From Flavobacteriales bacterium (lineage in GTDB: Bacteria > Bacteroidota > Bacteroidia > Flavobacteriales > Flavobacteriaceae), in the NCBI GenBank assembly GCA_002747735.1, contig PDQE01000049.1, forward strand, positions 1 through 15,019: DNA of 15,019 nucleotides, written 5' to 3'. The number at the start of each line of letters is the position of its first letter. Position 1 is the first letter of the stretch. This document shows, in pieces, positions 13,451-15,019 of the stretch. The notes under the pieces are model-generated. The model had not been told where the DNA came from, did not search any database, and saw only the letters and a program-made list of their open reading frames with translations. The translations under genes and the position numbers were made by a program.

Positions 13451-14221
13451 CTAAGAAAACAATTTTTCCATTTTTTCTTGTTCTTCTTCGGCTAACTTTG
13501 AATCTACTAAAATTCTACCACTGTGTTCGTCTGTGGTGATTTTTTTTCGGGTAGCTATTTCCGCAATTTGCTGTGGCGGAATGGTAAAGAAAGAACCTCC
13601 GGAGGCACCTCTTTCAATAGGAACAACGGCTAATCCGTTCTTTACTTTTAAACGAATTCTGGTATAGGCATTTAACAGCCGTTCGTCTATGGATTTGCTA
13701 AATTCCTCCCGTTTTTTGTGCAACATTTTTTCTTCTTTTTCAGTCTCGGCAAGAATGGCATCCAACTCTTTTCGCTTGTGTTTTAAATGGTTTTCTTTTT
13801 CTTTTAATTGTTCTTTAGCTGCGTCAATTATTTCGTTTTTTTGTTCAATCTTAACCTTAAATTCTTTGATGTGCTTTTCAGCTAATTGCACTTCTAAATC
13901 TTGATATTCTATTTCTTTACTCAAAGAGTCAAACTCTCGGTTGTTTCTTACATTTTTTTGCTGGGTAGTGTATTTTTTTATGGCTGTCTTAGCATCTTCA
14001 ATAGTGTTTTTTCTATTTTTAATGCTAGTTTCCAAATTTTCAATATCATTGTTAAAATTGGCTATTCTGGTATTTAACCCCTCAATTTCATCTTCTAAGT
14101 CTTCTACCTCTAAGGGTAGTTCGCCACGCGTATTTTTAATTTCGTCAATTCTGGAGTCAATTAACTGCAAATCATACAATGCTCTTAGCTTTTCTTCTAC
14201 GGTTAATTCTTGTTTTGCCAT
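13451..14221 (-). CDS. Coiled-coil protein with a cysteine-less zinc-ribbon-like C-terminus
   Basis: A 256-residue cytosolic protein of the Bacteroidota family usually annotated 'zinc ribbon domain-containing protein'. Residues 10-180 form a long antiparallel coiled coil with heptads rich in E, K, I and L, and the family sequence NREFDSLSKEIEYQD (94-108). The C-terminal knuckle (about 197-242) keeps the family scaffold VPIERGASGGSFFTIPPQ and GRILVD. The four expected metal-binding cysteines are replaced: S207 and S210 in place of the first CxxC, D231 and S234 in place of the second. Zinc binding by this site is therefore unlikely. It follows the Nif3-like gene by six bases, an arrangement I know from many Bacteroidota, so the two are probably one operon. 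The function is unknown; related proteins have been proposed to bind nucleic acid. Confidence 0.85.
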   Translation of the reverse strand: MAKQELTVEEKLRALYDLQLIDSRIDEIKNTRGELPLEVEDLEDEIEGLNTRIANFNNDIENLETSIKNRKNTIEDAKTAIKKYTTQQKNVRNNREFDSLSKEIEYQDLEVQLAEKHIKEFKVKIEQKNEIIDAAKEQLKEKENHLKHKRKELDAILAETEKEEKMLHKKREEFSKSIDERLLNAYTRIRLKVKNGLAVVPIERGASGGSFFTIPPQQIAEIATRKKITTDEHSGRILVDSKLAEEEQEKMEKLFS

Positions 14222-14227
14222 GTCTTT

Positions 14228-15019
14228 TTAAATATAATAATGAATTGGATTTGTTGTTGTTTTTGATAAAACGACTGCAAAATTACGGAATTTTTTTGTA
14301 AGATAGTCCGTTAGTAGGTTTTTTGTGAATTGTTCACTCTCAAAATGGCCAATATCAGCCAGTACAATAGTGCCTTCGGCTTTAAAAAAGTCGTGATATT
14401 TAAAATCAGCAGAGATATAAATGTCTGCTCCTAAATGCTTTGCGGCATCTATCGCAAAGCTCCCTGAGCCCCCTAATACAGCTACCTTTTTTATCTTTTT
14501 ACCCAATAATTTTGAGTGCCTTATGCTTTTCAGGTTAAATTTTTCTTTTAAGTTGGCCATAAATTCCAATTCTTCTGCGGCGTTAGTCAATTCCCCTATT
14601 ATCCCCATCCCTATATTTTGATGTATATTGTCAGTGGTAACCAAATCATAAGCCACTTCCTCGTATGGATGGCTGTCAAACAAAGCTTTTAAGACCTTAT
14701 TTTCTAAATGCTTTTCAAAAACCACGCTAATGTATGTTTCACTTTCTTGTTGCAAAACCCCTCTTTTACCTACGGTGGGATTAGCTGCTTCATTTCCTAA
14801 AAAAGTGCCTAAGCCTTTTAAATTATAGCTACAGTGGTTATAGTTGCCAATAGCTCCCGCTCCTGCTTTAAAAAGGGCACGCCTTACAGTATCGGCTTTT
14901 TTATTGGGTACGTAAGTGGTTAGTTTTTTTATTAATCCGGATTTTGGAAGCAACACACTTCTGTTTTGTAGCCCCAACTTATCGGCCATTGCTGCCGCCA
15001 CGCCTTTAGAGCTATTATC
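14228..15019 (-). CDS. Nif3-like (DUF34) dinuclear metal-centre protein, partial
   Basis: The frame stays open to the window's right edge. 263 residues are visible and the N-terminus (roughly 100 residues with the first metal-site half) lies outside. The visible part starts in the first Nif3 half (NSSKGVAAAMADKLGLQN). It continues through the inserted PII/CutA-like domain, with RRALFKAGAGAIGNYNHCSY and SHPYEEVAYDL. It then returns to the second half with KVAVLGGSGS, ADIYISADFKYHDF and the metal-ligand motif DIGHFESEQ. This family forms toroidal hexamers. It is often labelled GTP cyclohydrolase I type 2, but the cellular role is not settled. It is the upstream gene of an operon with the coiled-coil protein (six-base gap). 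The gene is a fragment only because the window ends. Confidence 0.93.
   Translation of the reverse strand, partial: DNSSKGVAAAMADKLGLQNRSVLLPKSGLIKKLTTYVPNKKADTVRRALFKAGAGAIGNYNHCSYNLKGLGTFLGNEAANPTVGKRGVLQQESETYISVVFEKHLENKVLKALFDSHPYEEVAYDLVTTDNIHQNIGMGIIGELTNAAEELEFMANLKEKFNLKSIRHSKLLGKKIKKVAVLGGSGSFAIDAAKHLGADIYISADFKYHDFFKAEGTIVLADIGHFESEQFTKNLLTDYLTKKFRNFAVVLSKTTTNPIHYYI

Overview
The window looks like a piece of a Bacteroidota chromosome, most likely a flavobacterium. It is AT-rich. Several genes are preceded by the phylum-specific -7 promoter element TAnnTTTG, and Shine-Dalgarno-like sites are not obvious. The proteins are of flavobacterial type, including CtlX, the RibB with a decayed RibA-like tail, and the coiled-coil protein paired with a Nif3-like protein. 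No plasmid, phage, transposon, CRISPR or RNA gene could be supported. It is essentially a housekeeping region with a few decayed or degenerate elements.

Layout. (1) Positions 1-700 hold no intact gene. They contain a probable minus-strand gene remnant (438-624) with a stem-loop behind it, and the promoter of the next gene. (2) 701-1591 (+) encodes a CtlX-type citrulline/arginine-processing hydrolase with an apparently missing N-terminus. It converges on a leftward cluster: a YfiT/DinB-type thiol transferase, a DUF4442 hotdog protein and coaD (3166 to 1609). (3) A small, probably frameshifted gene (3516-3243) and a secreted protein gene (4422-3712) are also leftward, separated by a gap with an unexplained rightward promoter and hairpins. 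(4) From 4800 to 11407 a rightward run encodes tpx, dgkA, ftsK, lolA, an LptF/LptG-type permease and ribB. (5) lpxK and punA (11555-13382) overlap by 29 bases and end at a strong bidirectional terminator. (6) On the minus strand, a Nif3-like protein (running off the right edge) and a coiled-coil protein form a two-gene operon that ends at the same terminator.

How the genes work together. The central run is dominated by cell-envelope biogenesis. DgkA recycles lipid or undecaprenol, LolA carries lipoproteins to the outer membrane, the LptF/G permease helps extract LPS from the inner membrane, and LpxK phosphorylates the lipid A precursor. FtsK couples chromosome segregation to division. Thiol peroxidase and the YfiT-like protein point to peroxide and thiol metabolism. 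CoaD (coenzyme A), RibB (riboflavin) and PunA (purine salvage) are central metabolism.

I did not find a convincing new multi-gene system. The best second looks are: the gene remnant at 438-624, which resembles the C-terminus of the secreted protein; the N-terminally clipped CtlX; the RibB tail and the 'zinc-ribbon' protein that have lost their metal-binding cysteines; the Asn-to-Asp change in the base-binding site of PunA; mini-ORFs whose stop codons overlap the start codons of dgkA, the permease gene and ctlX; and an orphan promoter-hairpin unit at 3591-3687.
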